Shown in pieces: positions 16,001 through 24,670 of a DNA stretch of 64,000 nt; position 1 is the stretch's first letter, and the number at the start of each line of letters is the position of its first letter. A program made the translations under genes and the position numbers. The DNA is taken from NCBI RefSeq assembly GCF_023205015.1, contig NZ_CP096258.1, positions 2,914,001 to 2,978,000 on the forward strand, in the 5' to 3' direction. The notes under the pieces were generated by a model. The model did not search any database and had not been told where the DNA came from. It worked only from the letters and a program-made list of their open reading frames with translations. The stretch is from Providencia rettgeri. GTDB lineage: Bacteria; Pseudomonadota; Gammaproteobacteria; Enterobacterales; Enterobacteriaceae.

Positions 16001-16916
16001 CTGGCCAAGGCGAAATCGCTGTTGGGTGGTTATGGGTTTCCACTTTCATTAAGATATGAGCATCTTCTTGGTGGTAGCGGTAAGTGCGCCCTTCGGGCTC
16101 AGGGAAGAAACGACCAACAGGCGAGCCTTCCATCACGGCTGCGTTATCTTTATATGCCGATAAAACGTGGTCAGGTGTTTTTTCAAACGTATTTTTAATC
16201 ATTTTAAACAGCGACTTAGGCTGTTCTTCACCATCAATCACCCAATCCGCATTAAAGATTTTGTGGCGACAATGTTCTGAATTTGCTTGAGCAAACATGT
16301 ATAGTTCAACATCCGTTGGGTTACGCTCTAACCCAATAAAGGCATCTAGCAGGTAATCAATTTCGTCATCAGCTAACGCTAGACCCATTTCCCTGTTTGC
16401 TGTATCCAATGCAAGACGGCCCCCCGTAATCACATCAATGGATTTCATTGGTGCCGGCTGCTGCTGCACAAATAATGCACTCGCTTGTTCAAAAGAAGAG
16501 AAAATGCTTTCCATCATGCGATCGTGCAAAGCCGCGATCACTTCATGCCACTGTTCTTGGGTCAGTTCACCACCTTGAACATAGTAAGCAACCCCACGCT
16601 CGATACGCTTTACTTGGCTAAGGCCACAGTTATGGGCAATATCCGTTGCTTTTGAAGACCATGGAGAGATAGTACCCGGACGAGGGGTGACTAAAATAAG
16701 CTTACCGAATGGGTCGTGCTCTGCCAGAGAAGGACCATACTTTAACAAACTGCTTAGTTTGCCTTGCTCGCTATCACTCAACGGCGCTGATAATTCAGCA
16801 AAGTGCATATATTCAGCATAGATATCCGTGACAGGAAGCTGTTTTTCTGCAAACAGCGCCAAAAGGCGGGTAATACGAAATGCTGATAGAGCAGGTGAAC
16901 CACGCAAAATTTCCAT
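13029..16916 (-). CDS. purL: phosphoribosylformylglycinamidine synthase PurL
   Basis: 1295 residues, the same as E. coli PurL. The large single-chain form carries an N-terminal domain, a FGAM synthase core with two AIR-synthase-like halves (VETHNHPTAISPWPGAATG, and IPVGKDSMSMKTRW in the second half), and a C-terminal class I glutaminase domain with LGVCNGCQMM (nucleophile Cys) and MPHPERVFR. It converts FGAR, glutamine and ATP to FGAM in purine synthesis. It is divergent from mltF, as in enterobacteria generally. Confidence 0.98.
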   Translation of the reverse strand: MEILRGSPALSAFRITRLLALFAEKQLPVTDIYAEYMHFAELSAPLSDSEQGKLSSLLKYGPSLAEHDPFGKLILVTPRPGTISPWSSKATDIAHNCGLSQVKRIERGVAYYVQGGELTQEQWHEVIAALHDRMMESIFSSFEQASALFVQQQPAPMKSIDVITGGRLALDTANREMGLALADDEIDYLLDAFIGLERNPTDVELYMFAQANSEHCRHKIFNADWVIDGEEQPKSLFKMIKNTFEKTPDHVLSAYKDNAAVMEGSPVGRFFPEPEGRTYRYHQEDAHILMKVETHNHPTAISPWPGAATGSGGEIRDEGATGRGAKPKAGLVGFSVSNLRIPGFEQPWEEDFGKPERIVTALDIMMEGPLGGAAFNNEFGRPALLGYFRTYEEKVNSHNGEELRGYHKPIMLAGGIGNIRADHVQKGEITVGAKLIVLGGPSMNIGLGGGAASSMASGQSDADLDFASVQRDNAEMERRCQEVIDRCWQLGDDNPILFIHDVGAGGLSNAMPELVNDGGRGGRFELRKILNDEPGMSPLEVWCNESQERYVMAVSPEQLPVFTAICERERAPFAVIGEATEERHLTLNDEHFANQPIDMPLDVLLGKTPKMLRDVKTLKAEPDSLDRTAINLNEAVKRVLHLPAVAEKTFLITIGDRTVTGMVARDQMVGPWQIPVADCAVTAASLDSYYGESMSIGERTPVALVDFAASARMAVGEALTNLACSYVQDLKRVKLSANWMAAAGHPGEDAGLYEAVKAVGEELCPALGLTIPVGKDSMSMKTRWQQDGEEREMTSPLSLVISAFGRVEDVRLTVTPELKTIKDNALLLIDLGQGNNALGGSALAQVYRQLGNKAPDVRNPEVLLGFFNTIQKLLSEQKLLAYHDRSDGGLFVTLVEMAFAGHCGINVDISSFDEDTLAALFNEELGAVIQVNEADRAYVAECFEQAGLAGCVHYLGAAIQDDVVIINSRDTVVYRESRSLLRQWWAETTWQMQRLRDNEVCADEEHAMKQDNQDPGLNVKLTYDIEEDIAAPFILSGVRPKVAVLREQGVNSHVEMAAAFDRAGFDAVDVHMSDLLVGNLSLEQFQTLVACGGFSYGDVLGAGEGWAKSILFNNKVRDEFAAFFNRADTLSLGVCNGCQMMSNLHSLIPGAEFWPRFVRNRSERFEARFSLVEIAKSPSLLLQDMAGSRMPIAVSHGEGQVEARAAAHLQQLEDNGLVAMRFVNNYGQVTEQYPANPNGSVNGITSVTSTDGRATIMMPHPERVFRTVSNSWHPENWGEDSPWMRIFRNARKQLG

Positions 16917-17148
16917 CGTCTTAATTTCTCTCTTTTAAACGCCAGCCCTGAACATGAAAGCAGGGAAACCGGAACACATTATAGAGCAATGTTCATCAAT
17001 ACGAAACCGTTTGCGTGATTAAAAAGGAAGCGATTAGTTAAATATTATTCTGTGCTAAATACGATAATATAGGTTGCACCGTTCCTAAATGTTGAGCAAA
17101 ATAGCCGACTACTGGAATTATAACCATATTTAGCCATACTCTTTATTG

Positions 17149-18849
17149 ATGTATAGCACCAGTCAATGCACGAGAAACTATTATTTGAATAACTTAAAAG
17201 TTAACTATTTAATTGTCGTGGTTATCGCGCTACTGGCTACTATGGTCATCGGTTTTAACGTCCGTTGGCCCAATACGCAAAATTCACAAATTAATAAAAT
17301 TATTTCTCAAGGTGAATTACGTATTAGTGCCGTTAGCTCACCACTTATCTATATTGATGAGCAAAAACAGCTGCGTGGGTTTGACTACGAGCTGGCTCAA
17401 GGCTTTGCCTCATACCTAGGTGTTAAGCTTAAAATAACCATCCGCCCAACATTCGAGCAAATATTCGATGACCTTGAAAATGGTGATGCTGATATCGCAG
17501 TCGCGGGCTTGTTATATAACAAAGATCGTTTAGCCAAAACGAAAACCGGTCCTAGTTACCTCAATGTCACTCAACAACTTGTTTATCGCAAAGGAACCAA
17601 TCGCCCTAAAAATTTCAATGAAATTAACGGCAAATTATTGGTTACTGCTGGCACCGCTCATGCAAGCACACTAAAGGCGCTGGCCAAAGAATACCCAAAC
17701 CTAAAGTGGGAGGAAACCTCAAAATACAATACCAATCAAATCCTTGAAATGGTTGCTGATGGCGAGGTTGACTACACATTAGAAGACTCTATTGCAGTTG
17801 CATTACAGCAACGTATTCACCCTCAAATTGCTGTTGCTTTTGATTTATTGGATGAACACGCTATCACTTGGTACATGCGTCGTAGCAAAGAAAACAGTTT
17901 AGACGCTGCATTACTTGATTTCTTTAATCTCAGCCATGAGACCGAATTACTCGCACGTCTTAATGAAAAATATTTTAGTCATGTAGAGTCTTTCGATTAT
18001 TTCGACACAATGGCATTTATAAAAGCAATTGATAACAAACTTCCCGAATATCAACCGCTGTTTGAAAAGTACGCTCAGGTAATTGACTGGAAATTGTTAG
18101 CGGCTATCGCATGGCAAGAGTCCCATTGGGACCCTTTAGCAACTTCGCCTACGGGGGTACGTGGGTTGATGATGTTAACCAAGCCAACGGCAACAACAAT
18201 GGGTATTGCTGACAGGTTAGACCCTGAAGAAAGTATTAAGGGTGGAGCCGCGTATATTGCTTATATTATGGAACGTTTACCTGAAACCATCGAAGAGGAT
18301 GACCGTATCTGGTTCGCCCTTTCTGCCTATAATATGGGATATGGGCATATGCAGGATGTACGTAAATTAACTGAAATGTTAGGTGGAGACCCTAACCGGT
18401 GGCTAGACGTAAAAGCCCGTTTACCTTTATTAACACAGAAAAAATATTACTCACAGCTCACTTATGGTTATGCACGTGGCCACGAGGCTTATCGTTACGT
18501 TGAGAATATTCGTCGTTATCATCAAAGCTTAGTTGGTTACCTACAAAGCCAAGAAAGAAAACAGCATGCGCTTGATATTGCACAAAAATCACTTATTTAT
18601 TTAATCTCCCCAGAGGATCATACAGAAGGTGGAGCTCTAACGATGCAAAACCAGTCCCCTATTCCTGAAAAAGTGAGTACTACACACTTAGGGAAAATGA
18701 GTTCTGTAACGCAACCACCTAAAACACTCGAAGAAAAAAGACTACCATTAGGTAAGTATCTGCTTTCACTACATCCAACACAAAATACCGATGAAACCGA
18801 TGATAAAACGCCCATCACACCACTAAAAGCACCTGAGAAGCCGTTATAA
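17149..18849 (+). CDS. mltF: membrane-bound lytic murein transglycosylase F MltF
   Basis: An N-terminal membrane anchor (about residues 20-36), then a periplasmic amino-acid-binding-protein-like domain (ISAVSSPLIYIDEQKQLRGF onward) and a C-terminal SLT lytic transglycosylase domain with AWQESHWDP (catalytic Glu324) and SAYNMGYGHMQD. It cleaves glycan strands of peptidoglycan to 1,6-anhydro products. The 566 residues exceed E. coli MltF (518), mostly through a polar, Pro/Thr-rich C-terminal tail. The start is uncertain: ATG 17149 lacks a clear ribosome-binding site, and by comparison with E. coli the protein could start near the LKVNYL segment (about 17191). Divergent from purL, convergent with tadA. 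Confidence 0.93.
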   Translation: MYSTSQCTRNYYLNNLKVNYLIVVVIALLATMVIGFNVRWPNTQNSQINKIISQGELRISAVSSPLIYIDEQKQLRGFDYELAQGFASYLGVKLKITIRPTFEQIFDDLENGDADIAVAGLLYNKDRLAKTKTGPSYLNVTQQLVYRKGTNRPKNFNEINGKLLVTAGTAHASTLKALAKEYPNLKWEETSKYNTNQILEMVADGEVDYTLEDSIAVALQQRIHPQIAVAFDLLDEHAITWYMRRSKENSLDAALLDFFNLSHETELLARLNEKYFSHVESFDYFDTMAFIKAIDNKLPEYQPLFEKYAQVIDWKLLAAIAWQESHWDPLATSPTGVRGLMMLTKPTATTMGIADRLDPEESIKGGAAYIAYIMERLPETIEEDDRIWFALSAYNMGYGHMQDVRKLTEMLGGDPNRWLDVKARLPLLTQKKYYSQLTYGYARGHEAYRYVENIRRYHQSLVGYLQSQERKQHALDIAQKSLIYLISPEDHTEGGALTMQNQSPIPEKVSTTHLGKMSSVTQPPKTLEEKRLPLGKYLLSLHPTQNTDETDDKTPITPLKAPEKPL

Positions 18850-18870
18850 ATCATGCTAAAATAAAATGGG

Positions 18871-18900
18871 AGCGCTAAAATTTACCCTATTAGCGCTTTT
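18871..18900 (+). terminator. terminator of mltF, overlapping the tadA 3' end
   Basis: An 8-bp stem (AGCGCTAA / TTAGCGCT, 11-nt loop) is followed by a T-rich tail (TTTGTTCTTTTTTTT). It overlaps the last codons of convergent tadA. Confidence 0.8.
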
Positions 18901-19372
18901 GTTCTTTTTTTTGGGCTCTACGCAGCTTAAAAAAAGCACTCAGCATTGAAGAACATTGCTGCTCTAGAACACCACCAGTAACATCCACATAATGATTTAA
19001 CCCTGCTTGTCCCATGATATCTAGGTAAGAACCACAAGCTCCCGTTTTAAAGTCCTTAGCTCCATAAACTACACGGCTAATACGGCTGTGGATCATTGCA
19101 CCTGCACACATAATACAAGGCTCTAAGGTGACATATAAGGTGGTATCTAATAACCGATAATTTGACAGCTCATGCCCTGCTTGTTGTAAAGCCATAATCT
19201 CAGCATGTGCTGTCGGATTATGATCAACAATAGAGCGGTTCCAACCCGAAGCAATCAAATGGTTATCTTTCACTAAGAGCGCACCGACAGGAATTTCTCC
19301 AAGATCTTGTGCTTTTAGCGCAAGTTCAATGGCTTGTTGCATCCAATACTCATCAATTTCTATTTGTGTCAC
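18890..19372 (-). CDS. tadA: tRNA-specific adenosine deaminase TadA
   Basis: 160 residues (E. coli 167). The zinc deaminase motifs are HAE at residues 56-58 (Glu58 catalytic) and PCIMC at 85-89 (zinc Cys86 and Cys89). It converts wobble A34 to inosine in tRNA-Arg(ACG), an essential step for decoding CGC and CGA codons. It lies convergent to mltF with the terminator shared at its end. Confidence 0.95.
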   Translation of the reverse strand: MTQIEIDEYWMQQAIELALKAQDLGEIPVGALLVKDNHLIASGWNRSIVDHNPTAHAEIMALQQAGHELSNYRLLDTTLYVTLEPCIMCAGAMIHSRISRVVYGAKDFKTGACGSYLDIMGQAGLNHYVDVTGGVLEQQCSSMLSAFFKLRRAQKKEQKR

Positions 19373-19467
19373 TCTTACCTCTAACCAATGCGTTTACACG
19401 TGATTATCCTTAAATGTTAGAATGACCGCAATTAAAATGCTTTTGCTTTTATAATAACAGCCTAATT

Positions 19468-20115
19468 TTAATTGCTGAAAATCGCTAACTTAGCTGCAAA
19501 CCCCATAAAAAACGCACCTACCGTACAATTTCCAAGCTTTGCAAGGAGTTGTTTTTCACGTAAAAAACGGGCTATCAAGTAACCACTAAAAATCAATAAG
19601 CTTAAGTATAAAAAACTAACTAATTCTAGAATAGTTGCCAGTACAAGATAAGGCACCCATGCATGAGAGTAATTAAAATCAACAAATTGTATAAAGAAAG
19701 AAATATAAAATAAAATTGCTTTTGGGTTTGTTAAGCTAAGTACAAGGGCACGAGTAAAATGTTTTTCTGTTTTGATTGAGATAGTCTCAATGCCGTCTTT
19801 ATTCGCTTTTTTACGCATAAATGTGCTATATAAAATTTTACCACCTAAATATAGCAGGTAAGCTGCACCTAAATAGCGTACTATCATAAATAGTGTTGGA
19901 GATGCTTTTATCACTGATGCGACACCGATAAATGATAGGAAAATTAATATCGCATCCCCAGTAAATACCCCTAGAGCAGCTCGATAGCCAAACCGTGTAC
20001 CGCTCGATGTACTTGTTTTTAATACATATAATGAATTAGGTCCAGGTACAATAATGATTAATACAAGCCCTGCCAAATAAGTCCAGAAGTTAAGAACCCC
20101 AAGATTTTCGAACAT
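19468..20115 (-). CDS. leuE: leucine efflux protein LeuE (LysE/RhtB family)
   Basis: 215 residues, about six membrane segments. The LysE/RhtB signature VPGPNSLYVLKTS lies near residue 25, and it is followed by YRAALGVFTGDA and IVRYLGAAYLLYLGGKIL. Alignment from memory with E. coli LeuE (212) is co-linear to the end (GFAAKLAIFSN). It exports leucine and related amino acids across the inner membrane. It is a single gene with its own upstream region, divergent from the orphan at 20300. Confidence 0.88.
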   Translation of the reverse strand: MFENLGVLNFWTYLAGLVLIIIVPGPNSLYVLKTSTSSGTRFGYRAALGVFTGDAILIFLSFIGVASVIKASPTLFMIVRYLGAAYLLYLGGKILYSTFMRKKANKDGIETISIKTEKHFTRALVLSLTNPKAILFYISFFIQFVDFNYSHAWVPYLVLATILELVSFLYLSLLIFSGYLIARFLREKQLLAKLGNCTVGAFFMGFAAKLAIFSN

Positions 20116-20299
20116 ACTTTTAACCCTTTATCTTTTTTATTATTTTTATCATAACTTTCAATCTTTGTGAATATTTATTCTATTAATTAGATGTATGAAA
20201 TGAACTAATAATAAAGATTATTTTAAATCTAACTTATTTATTTATGATAACTAGGCAATCACATTATTATTCATTATTAACATTAGAAGGAATAAATAT

Positions 20300-20749
20300 A
20301 TGGCTATCATTAGACGTTTAGTACAAGATGGTTCATTTGAAGAGTTTTATCCAACAACAATGACCTTCAGCGCTGCAAAGCGTAATTATTTTTTAGGTCA
20401 CTCAAAAGATAAAACTTACGTTGTATATTCCATGGCTGAAAATGGTAAAATCGACCCAAATGCTCCTGCACAAAAAGGAAAATTAAGATCCTACCTTGGT
20501 AATATTCAAGCATTTTATGATACGGTAGAGAATAAACAATACTTATATGGATATAATTTAAGCGAAAAAATCGTTGAGTTATATGAAATCGATGATAAAG
20601 CAGGTATAAAACTACTCTATGTTGATGAATTTACTGTTGGAAGTACGATTCAATCAGCAACTCTGTTTATTGCTAATGGCCTCATTCATATATTTAGCCA
20701 AGCTGAAAAAGATAAAAGCTGGAGAACTCATAGCTATAGTATCATATAA
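20300..20749 (+). CDS. hypothetical protein, 149 residues
   Basis: I do not recognise this gene. It has a good ribosome-binding site (AGAAGGA, 7-8 nt before the ATG), its own upstream AT-rich region, and a hairpin after its stop, so it looks like a real single-gene unit. The protein is soluble, has no signal peptide and no cysteine, and is rich in Tyr, Lys and Asp/Glu with alternating hydrophobic residues, suggesting mainly beta structure. Repeating patterns such as KNYFLGHSKDKTYVVYSM-like strands and QYLYGYNLSEKIVELYEID hint at beta-propeller-like or beta-sandwich blades, but this is speculative. It lies between leuE and yfhL, where E. coli has nothing comparable. Confidence 0.65.
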   Translation: MAIIRRLVQDGSFEEFYPTTMTFSAAKRNYFLGHSKDKTYVVYSMAENGKIDPNAPAQKGKLRSYLGNIQAFYDTVENKQYLYGYNLSEKIVELYEIDDKAGIKLLYVDEFTVGSTIQSATLFIANGLIHIFSQAEKDKSWRTHSYSII

Positions 20750-20788
20750 TATCAGCGTTATATTTTATGAACATTTAAATTAGTGCCC

Positions 20789-20807
20789 AAGGGGCATTTT
20801 GCCCCTT
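20789..20807 (+). terminator. hairpin after the 149-residue orphan
   Basis: An 8-bp stem AAGGGGCA / TGCCCCTT with a 3-nt loop lies 40 nt after the stop, followed by ATTTAAAATAA. The U-tract is weak. Confidence 0.6.
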
Positions 20808-21268
20808 ATTTAAAATAACTAATTTAAAATTATATTTTTATAATGAGATTAATAACAATCATAACCACAGGAGGAGTCTTAGTATAAAAAACACCATTAA
20901 TAATTAAATTAACAATCTTTATTTCACATATCTAAATTCAAATTTTCAGTATAAGTGTATTTACATTCTCGTCTAAATTTATATTATTATATTTTAACTT
21001 ACTGATTGTTATAAATCAGAAAGTAACTACCCGGATATCACTAAAACAATAAAAAACACCAATATTTTAAAATAAAAAAATTGATAACCAAAAAACAAAA
21101 ATTTATCGTTTAAATGATATAAAACATCTACATTATGATTTTTGTTACTTTTTTCAAACTTTGAAGGTAAAATACACGGCATAAAAATATAAAAAACAAA
21201 CGAAAGTAACGAATAGGTGCAAGGTATAAGTTACTAGTTTTTAACTTAATACAATGTAAGTAACTGAT
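20808..21268. other. AT-rich intergenic region without recognised genes
   Basis: About 460 nt of very AT-rich sequence before yfhL. I see no open frame with a credible ribosome-binding site and no convincing RNA gene. The last 100 nt presumably carry the yfhL promoter, but no box is clear enough to call. Confidence 0.5.
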
Positions 21269-21529
21269 ATGTCTTTATTAATTACAAAACGCTGTATCAA
21301 TTGCGATATGTGCGAACCTGAGTGCCCAAATGATGCAATTTTTATGGGCGACGAAATTTATGAAATTGACTCAACCCTATGTACTGAATGTGTAGGCCAT
21401 TACGACAAACCTACTTGCCAGTCTGTATGCCCAATTACTAATACGATCATCACTGACCCCCAACATATCGAGACTGAAGAACAGCTTTGGGATAAGTTTG
21501 TCGCCATTCACCATGCGGATAAAATTTAG
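21269..21529 (+). CDS. yfhL: YfhL-family 4Fe-4S ferredoxin
   Basis: 86 residues, the same length as E. coli YfhL and nearly collinear. Two cluster motifs are visible: CINCDMCEPECP (Cys9, 12, 15, 19), and a second set CTECVGHYDKPTCQSVCP with the insertion typical of Alv-type 2[4Fe-4S] ferredoxins. It is an electron carrier of the cytoplasm; its partners in enterobacteria are not well established. It is convergent with acpS, as in E. coli. Confidence 0.93.
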   Translation: MSLLITKRCINCDMCEPECPNDAIFMGDEIYEIDSTLCTECVGHYDKPTCQSVCPITNTIITDPQHIETEEQLWDKFVAIHHADKI

Positions 21530-21575
21530 GCTTAACTTCACTTATTTTTAATCATCCACCTAGTTACCCCTAAAT

Positions 21576-21600
21576 GCTGCCAGTGACTTTTACTGGCAGC
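21576..21600. terminator. bidirectional terminator between yfhL and acpS
   Basis: A 9-bp perfect stem (GCTGCCAGT / ACTGGCAGC) with a 7-nt loop lies between the two convergent genes. Confidence 0.7.
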
Positions 21601-21616
21601 TCGATATAACATCAAT

Positions 21617-22003
21617 TTAAGAATTACTTTCTATGATAACTGTCGCAGATGCATAATGCCGTTCATCGGTAATAGAAACATGGCAATGCGTGACTCTTAA
21701 CCGATTCGCTAGCTCTAATGCCTCACCAGTTAAACTTAATAATGGTTTCCCCAATTTGTCATTGGTGACTTCAAATTGGTTAAAGGCTAAACCATTACGG
21801 ATCCCAGTACCTAATGCTTTAGCTGCCGCTTCTTTCACAGCAAACCGTTTTGCTAAAAAACGAGCTGGCTTTGATTGCTGTTGATATTGGGCTAATTCAG
21901 TCTCAGTTAGAATTCTTTTCGCCAGACTATCACCGGTTCGTTCAAGCACCGACTCAATTCGAGCAATCTCAACAATATCCGTTCCTAATCCAACAATGGC
22001 CAT
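21617..22003 (-). CDS. acpS: holo-[acyl-carrier-protein] synthase AcpS
   Basis: 128 residues (E. coli 126). The phosphopantetheinyl transferase motifs GTDIVEI (Asp9) and FAVKEAAAKALGTG are present, and the Asp and Glu bind Mg2+. It transfers 4'-phosphopantetheine from CoA to Ser of ACP, enabling fatty-acid synthesis. Its start overlaps the pdxJ stop by one base (TAATG-type junction), so the two are translationally coupled. Confidence 0.96.
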   Translation of the reverse strand: MAIVGLGTDIVEIARIESVLERTGDSLAKRILTETELAQYQQQSKPARFLAKRFAVKEAAAKALGTGIRNGLAFNQFEVTNDKLGKPLLSLTGEALELANRLRVTHCHVSITDERHYASATVIIESNS

Positions 22004-22734
22004 TATTTACGTGCTTCTAATAAGATTTTTTTCATATCAGCAACGGCTTGGGCCAAACCACTAAACAAAGCTCGCCCAATAATTGCATGGCCAATATTAA
22101 GCTCATAAATTTCAGGCAACTGCGCAATACGTTGAACATTATGGTATGTTAAGCCGTGGCCTGCATTGACTTTAATGCCTTTACTTGCTGCGTACACGAC
22201 GCCATCGCGAATACGACGAAATTCTAACTCTTGCTCTTGTTCTGACTTAGCATCAGCATAAGCTCCAGTGTGGATTTCAATAAATGGTGCGCCACACGCT
22301 TGAGCGGCATCAATTTGCTGATGATCCGCATCAATAAATAATGAAACGAGAATACCCGCGTCAGTTAGACGTTTTACAGCATCAGCCACTTTCTGCTTTT
22401 GACCCGCAACATCTAAACCGCCTTCAGTGGTAACTTCTTCACGCTTTTCTGGCACTAAACAGCAAAAAGTCGGTTTGATACGGCATGCAATTTCAACCAT
22501 TTCCTCAGTTACTGCCATTTCAAGATTCATACGCGTTTGAATAGTTTCATTCAACAAAGTGATGTCTCTATCTGTAATATGGCGACGGTCCTCACGTAAG
22601 TGCACTGTAATACCGTCAGCGCCTGCTTGCTCCGCAACAAATGCAGCTTGTACAGGGTCTGGATATTGCGTTCCTCTTGCATTTCTAACCGTTGCAATAT
22701 GGTCGATATTTACGCCTAACAAAAGCTCTGCCAT
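22003..22734 (-). CDS. pdxJ: pyridoxine 5'-phosphate synthase PdxJ
   Basis: 243 residues, as in E. coli. A TIM barrel starting LLGVNIDHIATVRNARGTQY, with VHLREDRRHI and NAGHGLTYHNV as the other conserved active-site stretches. It condenses 1-deoxyxylulose-5-phosphate with 3-amino-1-hydroxyacetone phosphate to pyridoxine 5'-phosphate. It lies upstream of acpS and 287 nt downstream of recO. That gap is longer than usual for the operon and contains a CGAAGCGCTTCG palindrome at about 22879, so pdxJ may have its own promoter. Confidence 0.97.
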   Translation of the reverse strand: MAELLLGVNIDHIATVRNARGTQYPDPVQAAFVAEQAGADGITVHLREDRRHITDRDITLLNETIQTRMNLEMAVTEEMVEIACRIKPTFCCLVPEKREEVTTEGGLDVAGQKQKVADAVKRLTDAGILVSLFIDADHQQIDAAQACGAPFIEIHTGAYADAKSEQEQELEFRRIRDGVVYAASKGIKVNAGHGLTYHNVQRIAQLPEIYELNIGHAIIGRALFSGLAQAVADMKKILLEARK

Positions 22735-23021
22735 TTTTTATTCCCCATTAATAAATGCTAATAAACTTATTTACCCACTATCCTACTGTAATTTTCTCTG
22801 TTGAGGGAATAAATCTCTCACCATTCGAAGCAAATTCCAATCCACACGCTCTGTTTCAGTATTTGAACTTTATTTTTGCGAAGCGCTTCGTAAGATTTTA
22901 TATCGGCAAAAAATTAGCGTTGTCTGATTACGCTAATTCAGCTAAAAAGACACATGAGAAAAGGATTTATGGCAATGATAACGGCGTGACAAATTAGATA
23001 AAAATAAAATTAAAAACAGTG

Positions 23022-23750
23022 TTAACTCTGTTTGTTATGTTCAACGGGTGAATAAGTAAACTGACGAAATAATTCTCGGCCTTTTAAAGGTTTACCACCT
23101 AAATAAGGTTTTAATGCCAGCCGGGTAAAACGTTTTGCTGCTTTAAGCGTATCTGCGTCAGGAAATTCTTGACTCGCCAATGCTTTCAATTGTTTACCCG
23201 TAAAACTAAGTTGGTCAACAACCAAACTGCCAATGAACCCCTTTTCTTCTCTATAGCGGTAAGTCATTGTGTCAGAAACAGGTTCCCCGCTACCAGCACA
23301 ATGTAAAAAATCAACACCATAACCAAGGTAAGAAAGCAAAGCTAATTCAAATCGACGCAATGCAAACTCGGGAGTGCGCTCACTTGCAGCCAGAATTTGT
23401 AAGCAGGAGAGGTAATCAAAAAATAGTGCAGAATATGGTGTACCAAATTCTAATACACGCGCGGTTAATTCATTAAGGTATAAACCGCTATATAGCACGG
23501 TACCTGTTAAAGGGAGGGCTAAAGATACGGGATCCGCATTAATTAAGGTTTTGATTTCACCTTTGCCACCCCAACGGATGAGCAAAGGTGTAAAGGGCTG
23601 TAAACTCCCCCTTAATGGTGAGCGATTACGGCGAGCGCCTTTTGCAAGTAAACGTATTTTTCCTTCACCTTCAGTAAAAAAATCGAGCAATAAACTCGTT
23701 TCACTGTAAGGCCTTGAATGGAGTACAAACGCACGCTGCCAACCACTCAC
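23022..23750 (-). CDS. recO: DNA repair protein RecO
   Basis: 242 residues (E. coli 242). An N-terminal OB-fold (GWQRAFVLHSRPYSETSLLL) is followed by a helical domain. RecO acts with RecF and RecR to load RecA on SSB-coated gaps. It lies 11 nt after era, as in the enterobacterial rnc-era-recO operon. Confidence 0.96.
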   Translation of the reverse strand: MSGWQRAFVLHSRPYSETSLLLDFFTEGEGKIRLLAKGARRNRSPLRGSLQPFTPLLIRWGGKGEIKTLINADPVSLALPLTGTVLYSGLYLNELTARVLEFGTPYSALFFDYLSCLQILAASERTPEFALRRFELALLSYLGYGVDFLHCAGSGEPVSDTMTYRYREEKGFIGSLVVDQLSFTGKQLKALASQEFPDADTLKAAKRFTRLALKPYLGGKPLKGRELFRQFTYSPVEHNKQS

Positions 23751-23761
23751 TTTGCCACCTA

Positions 23762-24670
23762 CTATTTTAGGTCGTCAACATAACCTAGGCTGCGTAATGC
23801 TCTTTCGTCATCAGCCCAACCAGATTTAACCTTAACCCAAAGCTCAAGGTGAACCTTGTTATCAAACATTCTTTCCATATCAATACGAGCTTCGGTACCA
23901 ATAGTTTTCAGTTTGCTACCTTTGTTACCAATAACCATTTTCTTTTGGCCTTCACGCTCAACAAGAATTAAGCCATTGATATGGTAAATACCCGTATCAG
24001 TTACTTTAAATTGTTCAATTTCAACTGTAATTGAATATGGCAGTTCGTCACCTAAGAAACGCATGAGCTTTTCTCGGATAATTTCTGATGCCATAAAACG
24101 CTGCGAACGGTCAGTAATGTAATCTTCTGGAAAATGGTGCACTGCTTCAGGGATATGCTGTTTTACAATCTTAGCGATGGTATCAACACCTACACCTTTT
24201 TCTGCACTGATAGGAACAACATCCAAGAAATTCATTTTCTGGCTGATCATACCAATATGAGGAAGTAAAACCGTTTTATCAGTGACGTTGTCAATCTTAT
24301 TAATCGCTAAGATCACAGGGCAACGTAAGCTAGATAGCTTGGTCAGTACCATCTCATCATCAGCGGTCCAATTCGTCCCTTCAACAACAAAAATAACTAA
24401 TTCAACATCGCCAATTGAACTGGATGCAGCGCGGTTCATTAAACGGTTGATTGCACGTTTTTCTTCAATATGAAGTCCTGGGGTATCAACATAAATAATT
24501 TGATAGTTATCTTCTGTATGGATCCCCATAATACGATGGCGAGTCGTCTGTGGCTTTCTCGAAGTAATCGAAACTTTTTGCCCCAGTAATTGATTCAATA
24601 ATGTCGATTTACCGACATTTGGCCGTCCAACTATGGCAACAAAACCACAGTGGGATTGTAATTCACTCAT
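23762..24670 (-). CDS. era: ribosome-maturation GTPase Era
   Basis: 302 residues (E. coli 301). The G1 motif GRPNVGKSTLLN at residues about 15-26, G3 DTPG, G4 NKID and a C-terminal KH domain (VIGNKGSKLKTIG) are all present. Era binds the 3' end of 16S rRNA during 30S assembly and couples it to cell-cycle control. Its ATG overlaps the rnc stop by 4 nt, so translation is coupled. Confidence 0.98.
   Translation of the reverse strand: MSELQSHCGFVAIVGRPNVGKSTLLNQLLGQKVSITSRKPQTTRHRIMGIHTEDNYQIIYVDTPGLHIEEKRAINRLMNRAASSSIGDVELVIFVVEGTNWTADDEMVLTKLSSLRCPVILAINKIDNVTDKTVLLPHIGMISQKMNFLDVVPISAEKGVGVDTIAKIVKQHIPEAVHHFPEDYITDRSQRFMASEIIREKLMRFLGDELPYSITVEIEQFKVTDTGIYHINGLILVEREGQKKMVIGNKGSKLKTIGTEARIDMERMFDNKVHLELWVKVKSGWADDERALRSLGYVDDLK

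Noticed and set aside
22755..22997. 80-residue open frame between pdxJ and recO
   Set aside because: No ribosome-binding site, no coding-like composition, and it overlaps the pdxJ upstream region.
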